Below, piece after piece: positions 32,194 through 43,109 of a stretch of DNA of 64,000 bases (position 1 is its first letter; each line of letters begins with the position of its first letter). The notes under the pieces are model-generated. The model made no database searches and was not told where the DNA came from. It was given only the letters and a program-made list of their open reading frames with translations. Source of the DNA: Heliocidaris tuberculata (taxonomy: Eukaryota; Echinodermata; Echinoidea; Camarodonta; Echinometridae). The DNA lies in contig CM046841.1 in assembly GCA_025618425.1 (NCBI GenBank), positions 5,147,239 through 5,211,238 of the forward strand. Direction: 5' to 3'. The position numbers and the translations under genes were made by a program.

Positions 32194-33157
32194 TCTTATC
32201 GGTAGCATGTTTGGTCAGAATATTCTGCTATACACGCCGCTGCTAAGATGGTATCTCAACCACGGATTGGTGATCAGCAAGATCCACCAATTTGTGGAGT
32301 ACAAACCAGTTGCCTGCTTCAAACACTTCGGTGAAAGTGTGTCCAATGCTCGACGAAAAGGTGATGTTGATCCTTCTAAGAGTATTATTGCGGATACCAT
32401 GAAGCTAATCGGCAACTCGTCTTATGGCAAGACGATTACCAACAAGGAACGGCATCGAAACGTCAGTGTTTGCGATGAGGACAAAGCCCAGAAGCATGTA
32501 AACGACACCTTCTTCCGGGATCTAAACCCCATCTCAGACGATTGTTATGAAGTTGATATGGCAAAGAGAAAGATCAGCATGGACCTCCCTGTTCAGATTG
32601 GGCATGCTGTGTATCAGTTGGCAAAACTGCGCATGCTACAATTTTATTATGACTTTCTTTTGAAATATGTTGACCGATCTGACTTCCAAATGTGTGAAAT
32701 GGATACCGATTCCGCTTATATTGCCATTTCCTCTGATTCGTTTGATGATATCGTCAAACCAAGCATGAGACACGAGTATGAACATGACAAAGCAAACTGG
32801 TTCCCTCGAAACGATACTCAGGAGAATGCTCGGTATGATAAGAGAACTCCTGGGTTATTCAAAGTAGAATGGGAAGGCGATGGGATTATAGCGCTTTGCA
32901 GTAAGACATACTACTGTTTTGGTGCTGCTGACAAGTTCAGCTGCAAAGGCATAAATAAAAAGCAGAATAACATAACAAAAGAAGTCTACGTGAACGTTCT
33001 CCATTCACAAGTTGCTGGGAGTGGTGTAAACAAAGGGTTTCGCGTGGTTCAAAATGGGATTTCGTCCTATTCACAAATCAAAAATGCATTTACATATTTT
33101 TATCCCAAGAGAAAGGTGTTGGAAGACAATGTGTCAACTACCTACTTGGACATTTAA
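32127..33157 (+). CDS. Family-B DNA polymerase, C-terminal part after the frameshift
   Basis: Continues the polymerase in the next frame. Motif B is KLIGNSSYGKT (from 32,402), motif C is CEMDTDSAY with the catalytic DTD at 32,702-32,710, and the KTYYCFG segment (about 32,900) matches the KxY motif near the thumb. It ends TTYLDI and TAA at 33,157. All catalytic acidic residues of the palm are kept, so apart from the single-base shift the polymerase is well preserved. The open frame extends back to 32,021, but those first ~35 residues are out-of-frame translation of the upstream part. Confidence 0.85.
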
Positions 33158-36100
33158 CACTAAAGTTCAGGCATTTTCTTTTCTCTCCCCCTTCCCTCCT
33201 GATTCGTTTTTGTTTGTTATCTGTCAAGCGAATTGATTTCAACGAAACTTCTGCACAAGGAATTAAGTGTGTTTTATTGCATTCTCTTTTTCATTTTACC
33301 TTGGATAAGGTTTATGCAGGGGAAATGTTCTCGTATATGCCATACCATCTAATGTGGGAGAAATGTGAAAACTGTGGCATGTTTTGTAAAGATGGTCAAA
33401 TTGAGAGTTGTTCAAAATTTTATTCTGTGTACCCTGGACACACTGAATTCAGATTTTGTCAGTATAGTGATTTGTTGATCGTTTAAGTTTAGCTTTCAGT
33501 AATCTTACTTTAAACCTTTTATGTAGGCACAATTGTAATTGATTTTCTATGTTTGGGGTAGGCTGCGTATAGTGTTCAACAAGAATAGACAATTCCCCCC
33601 AAATATTATCTTGTATAAAGCTTTTTAAATAATGTATAAAGCTTTTTAAATAATGTATAAATGACTGAAACATCGTACTGTTGATGAATTCTAATTTGAA
33701 ATACAGTGTAAAAGCATGTTCTATACATGTATTTACTTTCACCAATTACTGAGATCAACTTTTTTTTTATTTATACTGTCCAACTATTGAAGAATTAAAA
33801 AAAAAAAAAACTCAAAACAAAAATACTGAAAAATGAATTGACACGGTGATCTATCAGGCTTTATTTGTGTTGCTGTCTGCTGTGAACTGTATACAATGTT
33901 GTTTTACAATGTAAGTTTTGAAAAGCTATTATTATAAATATATTACCTTACGAGATGTATTTTGGATACGTAAGAGTCGAATGACGTGGTAGTGTTAACA
34001 GAGGATATGTCATAAATATCTTACACATTGGATGCTTGTCAATGAAAAGTTGTAAATAGTCTGTTGCATAGGCTGCATCATTTCTACTCCATATGTGATT
34101 TACAAAAATAATAATAATAATTTTTTAAAAAGATTGTACGTGTAATATGAAAGTTAAAACCGCCAGCACTTATGCAATTGAATGTTGGCTTTGAGACAGC
34201 TGTCAGTGGTATTTTAATTGTACATTGTCTTGTTATGCTCATAGTAGTTCAACTTTTTTCCAAGTAAAACAATAAACATGTCACTTGTGGGTTCTTGATT
34301 TCATTTTGTTACCATTGTAGAACAGTCATAACAGAAATATGGGAATTTCGTAATACATACAATGATGTAATAAATAATAAACACAAAACAGATGCAAAGA
34401 AATATGATAATGTAACAGAAGTGTTATTTTGGTTTTGCTCTAGTGGTCATATTGATTGTTATTTTATTTATACGACCATCTATACAGTTATTCATTATAA
34501 AGTTTCATAAAATTGAACAGGTTCACAGAGCTTACATTATAGATAAGAAAAAAAAAAAAGTGTAATAATGTTTAAACTAACGATGGCTGCAAATATAATT
34601 GTGGGAATTAGTTATGTATATTGAAATGTATGACCGATGCATGAAATTGTGATTTATGTTTCCCTGTTGTATGAAGCACGTGTTTTGTGAAATGATTTAA
34701 CATAATATTAAATAAGAAATTAACGTATTATCTCAAGTCCAAAATCTTTGTGGTCTTTTTTCCCCCCCCTTTTTTTCTCCCTCCTTAAGTCTGTTTTGAT
34801 ATTGTCAGCGTGTGTGGGAGTGTTTTTATGTGAAGTGCATAGTCTGAGAGGATACAAAGAAATGGATTAAACCGAAGAAGAAAAAAAAAACAAAAACAAA
34901 TAAGCAACATACACATAGAAAAAATAACAACAACAACAAACGAAAGAAGTCATCGTGCAAAATGCCATTAGGTACAGTAAAAATAAGTGTGTTGGTCAAT
35001 GCAAAACAAACAAAAATCAAACAAAAAAATAAATAAAACAGTATGCATTTGAAAAAAATATATATATATAAAACTGAAAACAAAATAACAACGGAAAAAA
35101 AAAGTAAAAATGCGTTGAATTATTGGTGTCTACAGGACGTTACGGCGTTGACCTACGGCATTACGGCGTTAAACTACGGCGCTACGGCGTCATGGTTTCA
35201 AATTGAGATGCATGTACGGCAATACATTACAGTTACCATGTGTTCATACATTGACTTTGGGGGCAACAAAAGTAAAGTAATCGAATGACTTTAAAAACAC
35301 ACATGATTCCTTAAGTTTTAAGATGGCGAGACGTAAACGAAAACGGTTATGTAATACGCATGTCAGTTCTCCCATGTCTTCTTATTCCGACTTGAATTGG
35401 GATTGTGGACTTATTCCCTTGCTACATGTACATCACTCCCTAATTTAAAATATATCTGTATTCGTGAGAGATAATTATTTAAGAAATGGCTGTTTGACCA
35501 TTTATAGGAAATGGTTGATTTGGCCAACTGTAAAAAATAGGTATTTGCTCATTTGGTCATTTGGCCGTTTGGCCATTTTCTCATTTGGTCATTTGGTCAT
35601 TTATTCCGTTTATTTTTCCCCCTTGAGATTGTTCTTTACCAGTATTAACAATGTTAGAAATACCGCCTCAAGAGTACGTTTGACAATACAGCTGAGAGAG
35701 TTACGTAATACCTGTGGGTATTCCCCCACACGGTGACATCATGTCTTCTTGTCCTGACTTGACTCAGTTGAACCACGGATTGGTGGCGAATGGGTCAAGA
35801 TATCAAAATATTATGTTCTCAAGTAAGCACCCCCTAAAACATAATTTGCTTGACGCTGTTGTTGGAAGTCCATCTAAATACAAACGTCAAAAATAGAAAC
35901 AACATGAAATCACGACTCGGAACAATCTAAGCAACAATCATGGCAATCTATCACTTGGCAATATTGGAAACCAAAAGTATCGTATCGGAAAAAAAAAATA
36001 AAGACAAACTATAAACGTACAAAAAAAAAATACAAAGAAAGTTACCCCACAGCTACAATGCCTTGCTCTCCTTGCAGCAATTAAAAAAAAAAAAAAAAAA

Positions 36101-37053
36101 AAAAAAGGCGAAGAAAAAACCCGCCCATGTAAACAGCAAACCAAGAAACAAAAAGAAAGAAAGAAAGAAGAAGGAAAAAAAAGAGCCAACTTTGATATGA
36201 GAGGGTAGCCTGATATGGTTTAAACCCGGGGTTTAAACTGATAAACAATTGTTTTAAAAAAGAGAGAGAGAGAGAGAGAGAGAAAAGGAAAAAAGAAAAA
36301 AGAAGAAGAAGAAGAAGAAGAAGAAGAAGAAGATACAGAGGAGGAGGAGGAAGAAGGATGTGCTACAGTGTTATGTAAAACAAGTGCGTCAAGAACGCCG
36401 TCATGCATGGAAAAAAAGGGGGGAAGAACAGACCAAATGAATACATCTAAGACGTTATATTACGCTTGAATGAATATAGACATCATAAGACGTTATGTTA
36501 TGCTTGAAACATCATAAGACATTATGTTACGCTTGAATGAATAAATTATTTGTTCATGCCACAGGTTATTACAACGAAAAATTGAGTGTCTCATCACTGA
36601 CTCGTGGGTTATGAACTTGGTAGATTGCTAATAAAGGCATGATTTGCAATACAACCTACCATGTAATGTACAAAGGTTATGCAATACCGTTACGCTTTGC
36701 ATTGGCTTCATGCGCAGGGGAAATACCCACTTGCCCCTCCTCATTAACACCTAAGTATCTAATTGAAACAGGAATGCTTCAGACAAACTCTTATCGAACA
36801 GTGTAATCTATGGACAATGTTATCTGAACGGAAAATTCCACACGAAGGTTCGAAACTTCAGCCAGGCATGAACAGGCCTCTAGCCTTCTCATTAACTCCA
36901 ATGTTGGAATCATCGTAAAAGTTAAACGTTATGTGCTCACAATGAGAGACATAGGTCAAGTGATGGATATCATGTTTGGTCAAACGGGTCATGGTCATGA
37001 AGATGGTCATGTACATTGTCACATGTCTTGATCTGACCAATCAGATCTGACCG
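33158..37053. other. Apparently non-coding right part of the Polinton-like element
   Basis: AT-rich, with poly-A runs, a 21-bp tandem duplication (about 33,618-33,660, 'aaagctttttaaataatgta'), TACGGCGTT repeats (35,135-35,200), 'catttggtcatttgg' repeats (35,545-35,605), and GA/GAA/GAG microsatellites (36,260-36,355). An open frame at 33,214-33,486 with CENCGMFCKDGQ and one at 35,741-35,894 (MSSCPDLTQLNHGLVANG, followed by a GTAAGC donor) are the only hints of coding. I recognise neither. AATAAA at about 34,269 could end polymerase transcripts. Confidence 0.55.
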
Positions 37054-37602
37054 GCACTCTTGTCTTGATAGTTTCAATAACCTGCATCTTTTCTTACTTC
37101 CTCCTCTACAAAAACAATGGCCATGCCATGAGACATACCCCCCATTTCTCGGGCCCCATTTCCTCTGGTCCTGACAGTGTTTAACTCACGTATTGTTATA
37201 TCTTTTTCCATAGACAATGGGAGTGGTCCCAAACTAAACTTGGTTCACAGTTCTACTGGTATATCGTGTGGCATATTCCATCTTCCTTTGTATCCCTCTC
37301 TTCTTCATTCCCTAGTACACACTCCTCTATCTGCACCATCCCAGTGTTGTACTCATCATTGGTCTTGTATAAGTATACAGACATTGTATAAAGTCTTACC
37401 ATCCATACTGGACCTACAGGGTTCATGTCCCCCATACCCGCATAATTCATCCTCCGGATGGATTCCCCCAGGTTTATGGACTTCCGTTTCCGGATAGATT
37501 AACTAATTAATACTTCCTGTTGTTTTACCGGAAGGATTAACGTATTAACTAATTAATCCCCCTTAATCCCCAATCCTTTCTACAGGGCCTCTACTAGCTG
37601 CT
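37054..37602 (-). repeat. Right terminal inverted repeat of the Polinton-like element (549 bp)
   Basis: Inverse of 27,235-27,783. It ends CTACTAGCTGCT and is followed by the TTAGTG duplication at 37,603-37,608. The high identity of the two repeats suggests recent insertion or gene conversion between ends. Confidence 0.9.
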
Positions 37603-37608
37603 TTAGTG

Positions 37609-38080
37609 TGACCTTATAACACATTGCCATGTTTGCACAATATTTAGACCATGGGGACTTCCATTGAGTATTTGTTGTCTGTTATGGTTACATCACTGTT
37701 GCATAATGGTCACTTTATTGTTTTGGTAATCTTGGTGTTGACTCCTGATATTTCTTGTTGAGAGAAAATAAATCAGATGGCATGTACAATGTATTGATAA
37801 ATTTTAGTTCTTTTGCTTTAACTGATTGTGATGTGTATTTTAAGTTAACATATATTAGGCTATAGATCTGTTGGTAGTAGGTCCATCATTATTGGCATTT
37901 CTAAAGCATGCAAAGAGACTTCCATATCCATTCAATTTTGCTGATGATCTATGTTTACTTGGAAAAGGTTATCATAAATCGTTCTTGGGAATGCCTTTAT
38001 GATGACAACAGACCATTTATTTTATTTGGTTTCATTTTACACCCTTCTCTTTTTGGCTTAATTATCACATCATATGTAAT
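37609..38080. other. Unique flank, no gene seen
   Basis: AT-rich sequence between the Polinton-like element and the TGAGTCA array. AATAAA occurs near 37,768. No coding evidence. Confidence 0.4.
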
Positions 38081-38640
38081 TGACTCGTTTTCAGTTGAGT
38101 CGCCTTGACTCACTTCTTCATACATGAAGTGAGTCAGGAGGCTTGATGTACAGACAGAAGTAATGACTCATTTAAGTAAAATAAACCGAGTCATGTGACT
38201 CACCTAGAAAAAAAGTGAGTCACCCTGACTCAACATTGATGAGTCACTGGTTTGTCCGTATAGCGACACACTTGAAGGATCACGCGAGTCACCATGACTC
38301 ATTACAAACGAGTCAAAGTGACTCACTTGAAGTGAGTCTTAAGATTATGTGAGTCACTACGACTCATTACAAATGAGTCTGAGTCTTACTGACTCACTTC
38401 AAATGAGTCAAGGTGACTCACTTGAAGTGAGTCTTAAGATTATGTGAGTCACCATGACTCATTACAAGTGAGTCTGCAAGGCCAAGATGAGTCACAATGA
38501 CTCATTACAAATGAGTCTTCTATGATCAGACTCATCTTTAATGAGTCATGGTGACTCACATATTTGTAAAAGTGTTTCGCTATACGGACAAACTGGTGAC
38601 TCACCAATGTGAGTCAATGTGACTCACTTTTTTTTGTGGG
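38081..38640. mobile_element. Foldback element built from TGAGTCA heptamers
   Basis: About 22 exact copies of the palindromic heptamer TGAGTCA/TGACTCA plus near matches occur in 560 bases. Within it, about 38,209-38,275 and 38,568-38,636 are inverted copies of each other, containing 'aaaaaagtgagtcac' and 'gtttgtccgtatagcga'. This gives an element of about 430 bp with long terminal inverted repeats; further heptamers lie outside to the left (38,085-38,200). TGAGTCA is the AP-1 (Jun/Fos) consensus. No ORF. The insertion duplication is not clear. Confidence 0.75.
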
Positions 38641-38652
38641 TGCCGAAGCTGT

Positions 38653-39411
38653 TCATAAGGTACGAAGGTCATTCTCACTCCGGATTACTTTGTTTATTGT
38701 TCTTCCATTTGTGGCCGTGACTTTCGCAATTATACGGCCATCGCTCGACCATACCGTTTGGACATTCTCTTTCTTCATGGCGCTTTTCAGAAGATGAAGA
38801 TTGGTTTTTGTCAACTGTTCCTGAATTACAATCCCCGAGCCCTTCAGAAGACGACGCCTGGAGATGACTGCGTGACGAGTTTTGTAGGAAATTAATTTCA
38901 CAACAATAGGGCGCGGTCGATTTTTTGCAGGTCTCCCATTTTTCTTAACAGGCTCCTTGTTAGGGTTACCCAAGCGATGAGAGCGGTCAATGTCTTGTTT
39001 AGAGATGCCCAGTCCAAGTTTGTCATTAGCGATCTTACAAATGATGTCATCAGTATCTTCATTGTCCTCCTCCTGGACGCCGAAGAATTGTAAACAGTTT
39101 CTCCGTGAATACTGTTCCAAATCCGCGGTTGATAGACGTAGATTGTTCATTGTTGCTCGTTGATCTTCCACAATTGCAGAGAGGCGAGCTATCTCTTTGG
39201 CTTGTTCTTTATTCTCTAACTCAACGTCCATCAATCGTTTTTCCTGATCATTCAAGCGATCAAGTAGTCTTGTAAATTCCTCCTTAACTGCCTCATGTAT
39301 GGTAACATTGATGGACTTAAGTAGCTCTTTGTTTTCATTTTGAAAACGTAGGAACATATCATTGATGAGGTTTTTGGTGACGTCATCTACCTCGGTAGTT
39401 TGCGTCTCCAT
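38653..39411 (-). CDS. LINE ORF1 protein (coiled coil, RRM-like nucleic-acid chaperone)
   Basis: Non-LTR retrotransposon ORF1 proteins trimerise and coat the element RNA. I start at the Met at 39,411 (METQTTEVDD); an in-frame Met at 39,474 is also possible. Residues ~30-105 form a coiled coil (FTRLLDRLNDQEKRLMDVE and onward). Then YSRRNCLQFFGVQ, DIDRSHRLG, RPIVVKLISYKTRHAVISRR and LLKGSGIVIQEQLT follow the L1-type ORF1 RRM pattern. The end, VIRSENDLRTL, matches the usual C-terminus, so the frame is complete. No ORF2 follows: the TGAGTCA element lies directly downstream. Whether it belongs to the LINE at 13.5-16.6 kb is unknown. Confidence 0.8.
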   Translation of the reverse strand: METQTTEVDDVTKNLINDMFLRFQNENKELLKSINVTIHEAVKEEFTRLLDRLNDQEKRLMDVELENKEQAKEIARLSAIVEDQRATMNNLRLSTADLEQYSRRNCLQFFGVQEEDNEDTDDIICKIANDKLGLGISKQDIDRSHRLGNPNKEPVKKNGRPAKNRPRPIVVKLISYKTRHAVISRRRLLKGSGIVIQEQLTKTNLHLLKSAMKKENVQTVWSSDGRIIAKVTATNGRTINKVIRSENDLRTL

Positions 39412-39479
39412 ATTGGAAATACAAACAAGTTTAACTTGACTATCAGAAAATATGGTCTCGAAAGATAGAGGCAAAGTAC

Positions 39480-40439
39480 GTCAGTAATAGAAATACTTGA
39501 ATCGATACGATAAGTTAATAGATGGGTGATAGTTCCAGCTAGTACTGATGTATAGATGAATTACTCAAAAGGTGAAACTGCTGTTTCAGTATTGACAGTA
39601 TAAGTTCAATCAAGATCGGTGAAATATTTATTATCAAATAATTCAGAGTATATCACGAAGCGAGGAAAGTAACTTTGTATAGCTCTTATGCAGTATAAGG
39701 AAACGAGTCATATCATGTGCAAACACCCCTTCGGAAAAACGGACAGTAAGATACTCGGATATAATGCTTACAGTATTATGTGTGTCCAGGGGGGCAGTTC
39801 GAGTTGACATCAAGTAACCGTACATGGGACTAGGTAGAGATGAGAAGAGTATTCACGGCTTCGCTGATGATCACACTTACAACAATTCGTCCTCTTTGCG
39901 TCTTATTTTCCGAAGTCCATGATTACAAAATTTATATCACATTGGCGAAATAGCTCATACCCAGCAGAAAGGGACAGTAATTGCTGAGCCAGAGCGGAAC
40001 TTTTTGCCGAAGAAGTTTAGAGAGTTCGCATAAACATGTTGACCATTCGCAGTATGTATACTGAGTCCCCTCCACTTTTAGGAGAAATGCAATCATCATG
40101 GGGTGTGTAGAATCATCCATGACCATGATGACAATGCTAGACACAAAGACCCGAATTCACATAGGAAGATTAAATAAATCCAAGGTGTAAAATAATCATG
40201 GAGTAAGCGTAACTCGCCTCTGACATGTTTTCCAAGGGGCCATTTTCATTTCCTACGTTCTACCTGATTTCGCTTCTGATGCCACTTATTTTTCATGTTG
40301 CGTACCATATTACTTTTATTCTGTATCAGCATATTTAGCACTACTTTTGTAGCATTACGTCTGGGTAATAAAGACCTAACGAGAAGTAGTAAGTATAGAG
40401 GCGCCATACGTTTGGGAATTTCTTAGACCGGTGCTTTCA
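39480..40439. repeat. Segmental duplicate X3 (paralogue at 46,790-47,225), non-coding
   Basis: From about 40,065 it is collinear with 46,820-47,220: 'ggagaaatgc.atcat', 'agacccgaattcacatagga', 'ttttcatttcctacgttctac', and 'gggaatttcttagaccgg'. The left part (39,480-40,060) may be LINE 5' UTR or unique DNA; no gene is seen. Confidence 0.6.
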
Positions 40440-41391
40440 TTTCATTCTCTATGCCTACTTTACAGAGTGGGCATATCCTATCTACTTGTGCTAATTTCTT
40501 GTAACGACCTTTCTCACTCATTAGGTTCCTATTACTTATCCTGATTTGGTATATTTTATAATTGTGTTTTTTCAATATCGAGCAACAGGCAGTTTTCCAA
40601 TTTGTACTTGGTTTTTAGAAGAAATAATGATAATTTTGTAGAATATTCAGAATTGTTTTCATTGATTAGAGTGTCTTTCCAGGCTTTTATATATCTATCA
40701 TTTGATTATCGAGTATAGCTTCCTTTAACCTTCTGATCAAAAAGTATTATGATTTTGCCAAATATGTTAAATCCTAATGAGTTTTAAAAAGATCTCATGT
40801 GTTTACAATAATTGGTGTTTATGTTCATGCCTTCAATGTAAGTTTGCATTTTTTTAATGTTGTCAAAGCAAAGGGGAATCACCCGGTTTCCACCAAGACG
40901 GCGCTGTTCATCGCAAAGAAAGGGGTAATTTTGTTTTGGAGTTTAATAGAAAATGGTCCATCTTTACTTTTCAATTATGACGTAGAAATGGACCGGTTAT
41001 ATTGTAATTTTTTAATTTGAAGAGTAAAGCTTTTCTGTTCACAAGGTCGAACGCTTTGCGGAAATCCAAAAAGTATACGTATAAGTATTTCTTACTTTTA
41101 AACATTTTATCTACTAGTGTCTTTAAGGTAAATATGTAGTCACTAGTTCTACAACCTTTTCTGAAGCCTATCTGCTTTGAGGAGTCATATTGTTCTCTTT
41201 GAGATATGTTTGAAGTTTATTGTAAAGTATTCGTGCCATTCTTTCGCTATTATATTTGTGGAAGTATCATCTCAGGTATTTGTTGTTGTTGTTGTTTGTT
41301 TTTTTTTTTAATTCTGCCGACTAGTCTCCAAAAGGATGAGGGGTCGCTGTTGTTTAAAGAGAGTACTTTATCAAATATACGCTTTTTTGTG
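40440..41391 (-). pseudogene. Decayed LINE ORF2 fragments
   Basis: Three coding remnants occur in the correct order on the minus strand. A linker-like piece (LSLNNSDPSSFWRLVG) lies near 41,310-41,370. An RT block with YLYVYFLDFRKAFDLVNR lies near 41,045-41,100. A C-terminal zinc-knuckle-like piece (LAQVDRICPLCKVGIENEM) lies near 40,445-40,505. They lie in broken frames with internal deletions. This LINE differs from the 13.5-16.6 kb copy in its RT and tail residues. Confidence 0.6.
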
Positions 41392-41522
41392 AGCTTCCGT
41401 TAACCTTCTGATAAAAAAGTGTTATGATTTTGCCAAATATGTTAAATCCTAATGAGTTTTAAAAAGATCTCATGTGTTTACAATAATTGGTATTTATGTT
41501 CATGACTTCAATGTAAGTTTGC
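40718..41522 (+). repeat. 131-bp direct repeats flanking LINE debris
   Basis: 40,718-40,848 and 41,392-41,522 are near-identical direct copies ('gttaaatcctaatgagtttt', 'aaaagatctcatgtgtttac'), separated by 543 bases containing RT remnants. They may be a local duplication with the intervening fragment. Confidence 0.75.
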
Positions 41523-42308
41523 TTCAAAGACAGAAAATGTGTTATGGGAACCAAAAACAATAACTCGCTCATGCAACTGTTCACTACTCCGTATCATCAC
41601 GGTATGGGACTTTGTACAGTCCCACCTACTCTGTTTTGTGAAAGCTTTTTTTAAATATATTTTTTGAATTCCCTGAATACGACATCAACCACTCCAACAG
41701 GTATGAGGTTATCCTGCCAGGAGTGAATTTCCGATGATGTTCGCTATGCGAGAGTCTTTCTATGTGCATACAAATAAAATGCAATGGATTTATTGCATGC
41801 AAATTCTACGTGTGGGACCCATCATTGTTAATAGACGATCATAAAATGATTCTCATAAAATGATACAGATTCGTATACATATTGACATTGTTGAGTCATA
41901 ACTATATGTTTTTATTAATAACTTTGTATGCTGTGAAAACAGGAATGGAATGACAAATGCACGACAAACACTTAATTATCCCGAGTGCAGTTTTGTTTCA
42001 CCGAGGCCGCAGGCCGAGGTGAAATAGACCTGCACGAGGGATAATTTAGTATTTGGAGTTCATATAGTCCAGTAAGGGTGCATAAATAGAACATGCACTA
42101 ATTGTTATAGTATATAGACCCCTCGATCTATCACTGTGATTGTGTTTTAGGCCCGGGCGCCCCGTGCAAAAATGCACTATAACAAAATTTTTGCAGGTCA
42201 CGTGATGCGAATCTAACCAATCACAGCGCATATTATACATAAACGCTATTTACTATATATATAGCGGCTTTGGCAACTCTCCCGTGGAAATAAATACAAT
42301 TTGAAAGG

Positions 42309-42361
<53 letters not shown>

Positions 42362-42459
42362 GGGGGGGGGGGGTGTAAACCTGCATATGGGTTTTCTCTT
42401 TACATGTCCAAGATACAACTTTAGCATCACGCTTTGCATTTTTGCAGTATGGTTTTAAT
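41523..42459. other. Non-coding, with foldback and TA microsatellite
   Basis: A 70-bp foldback lies at 41,976-42,045: ATTATCCCGAGTGCAG pairs with CTGCACGAGGGATAAT, and TTTCACCGAGGCC pairs with GGCCGAGGTGAAA. A (TA)n tract lies at 42,313-42,358, followed by poly-G. The stretch 41,815-41,960 is similar to 48,010-48,160. No gene seen. Confidence 0.6.
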
Positions 42460-43070
42460 ATTGAGGGAACGATCGAAGCGAGCGAGCAAAAAATATCCAA
42501 AATTTGTGAGGTCGCAACTAAATTGTAATATAAAAATGGGGAAACACAATTCTGATGGGGTTTCATTTGCAAAATTTCACAATGAAAATTTATTTAATAA
42601 GCTATACTGTTAATAGGAGCGAGCGTAGCGAGCATTTGGCAATTGGCTCTAAGTCACTGTGGATTAGGGGCACATGTTATGGGAAAGGGAAACGTGGTAC
42701 TTATCATGGGGAAAAGGACACTTATTAGAAAAATAAATGAATGTGTAGAAAAGGTAGAAAAGACAGTTATCAGAGGTGAAAAGGGGCATTTATAAGAACG
42801 AAAAATGTTCTTATAAAGTAGAAAAATTAAATCAGTTCATAATACAAAGAAACAAACCTGACTTGTTAAATTAAAAGGGATAAATGCTCTTGTTGAAATA
42901 GGATCATTTATCAAAGGTAAGGTGAGGGATGAGGTGTAATTATCAAAATGGGCACTTATAAGAATATGGAACGGGAACTTATTCGAAAGAAAAATGGAGG
43001 TACTTATCTGAAGTTAAAGGGAAAAGTAGGGGCACTGTGCCCACATTCAACCCCCGGAGCCGCAGAGGTG
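42460..43070. repeat. Copy 3 of the GATAAG-minisatellite element (partial)
   Basis: GAGCGAGCG tracts (42,478-42,488; 42,615-42,635), then degenerate 'ggggcacttatcag' units through about 43,030, in the orientation of the 3148-4364 copy. The termini are eroded. Non-coding. Confidence 0.55.
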
Positions 43071-43109
43071 CTTCTGACAGGGTCTACATGTTATGTCATT
43101 TCATCATTC

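Larger units (their letters stand above)
27235..37602 (+). mobile_element. Compact Polinton/Maverick-like element, 10,368 bp
   Basis: Flanked by the 6-bp duplication TTAGTG (27,229-27,234 and 37,603-37,608). Terminal inverted repeats of 549 bp begin AGCAGCTAGTAGAGG and end with the inverse CTACTAGCTGCT. A six-base duplication and AG-starting repeats are the defining insertion signature of Polintons. All recognised genes point right: a PC4-like protein (28,063-28,864), an acidic Cys/His protein (29,108-29,815) and a protein-primed family-B DNA polymerase (30,349-33,157). Usual Polintons are 15-20 kb and add a retroviral-type integrase, FtsK-like ATPase, adenovirus-like protease and capsid proteins; none is seen here. 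This copy may be non-autonomous for integration. Confidence 0.88.

Noticed and set aside
33214..33486. 90-residue ORF with CENCGMFC after the polymerase
   Set aside because: Kept only as a hint in the region note: no family pattern, AT-rich codons, no supporting splice or promoter signal.
38081..38640. Possible CRISPR-like or simple tandem array from regularly recurring TGAGTCA
   Set aside because: Units are a 7-base palindrome in irregular spacing and both orientations, within an inverted-repeat element; no constant-length repeats and spacers, and the genome is eukaryotic.
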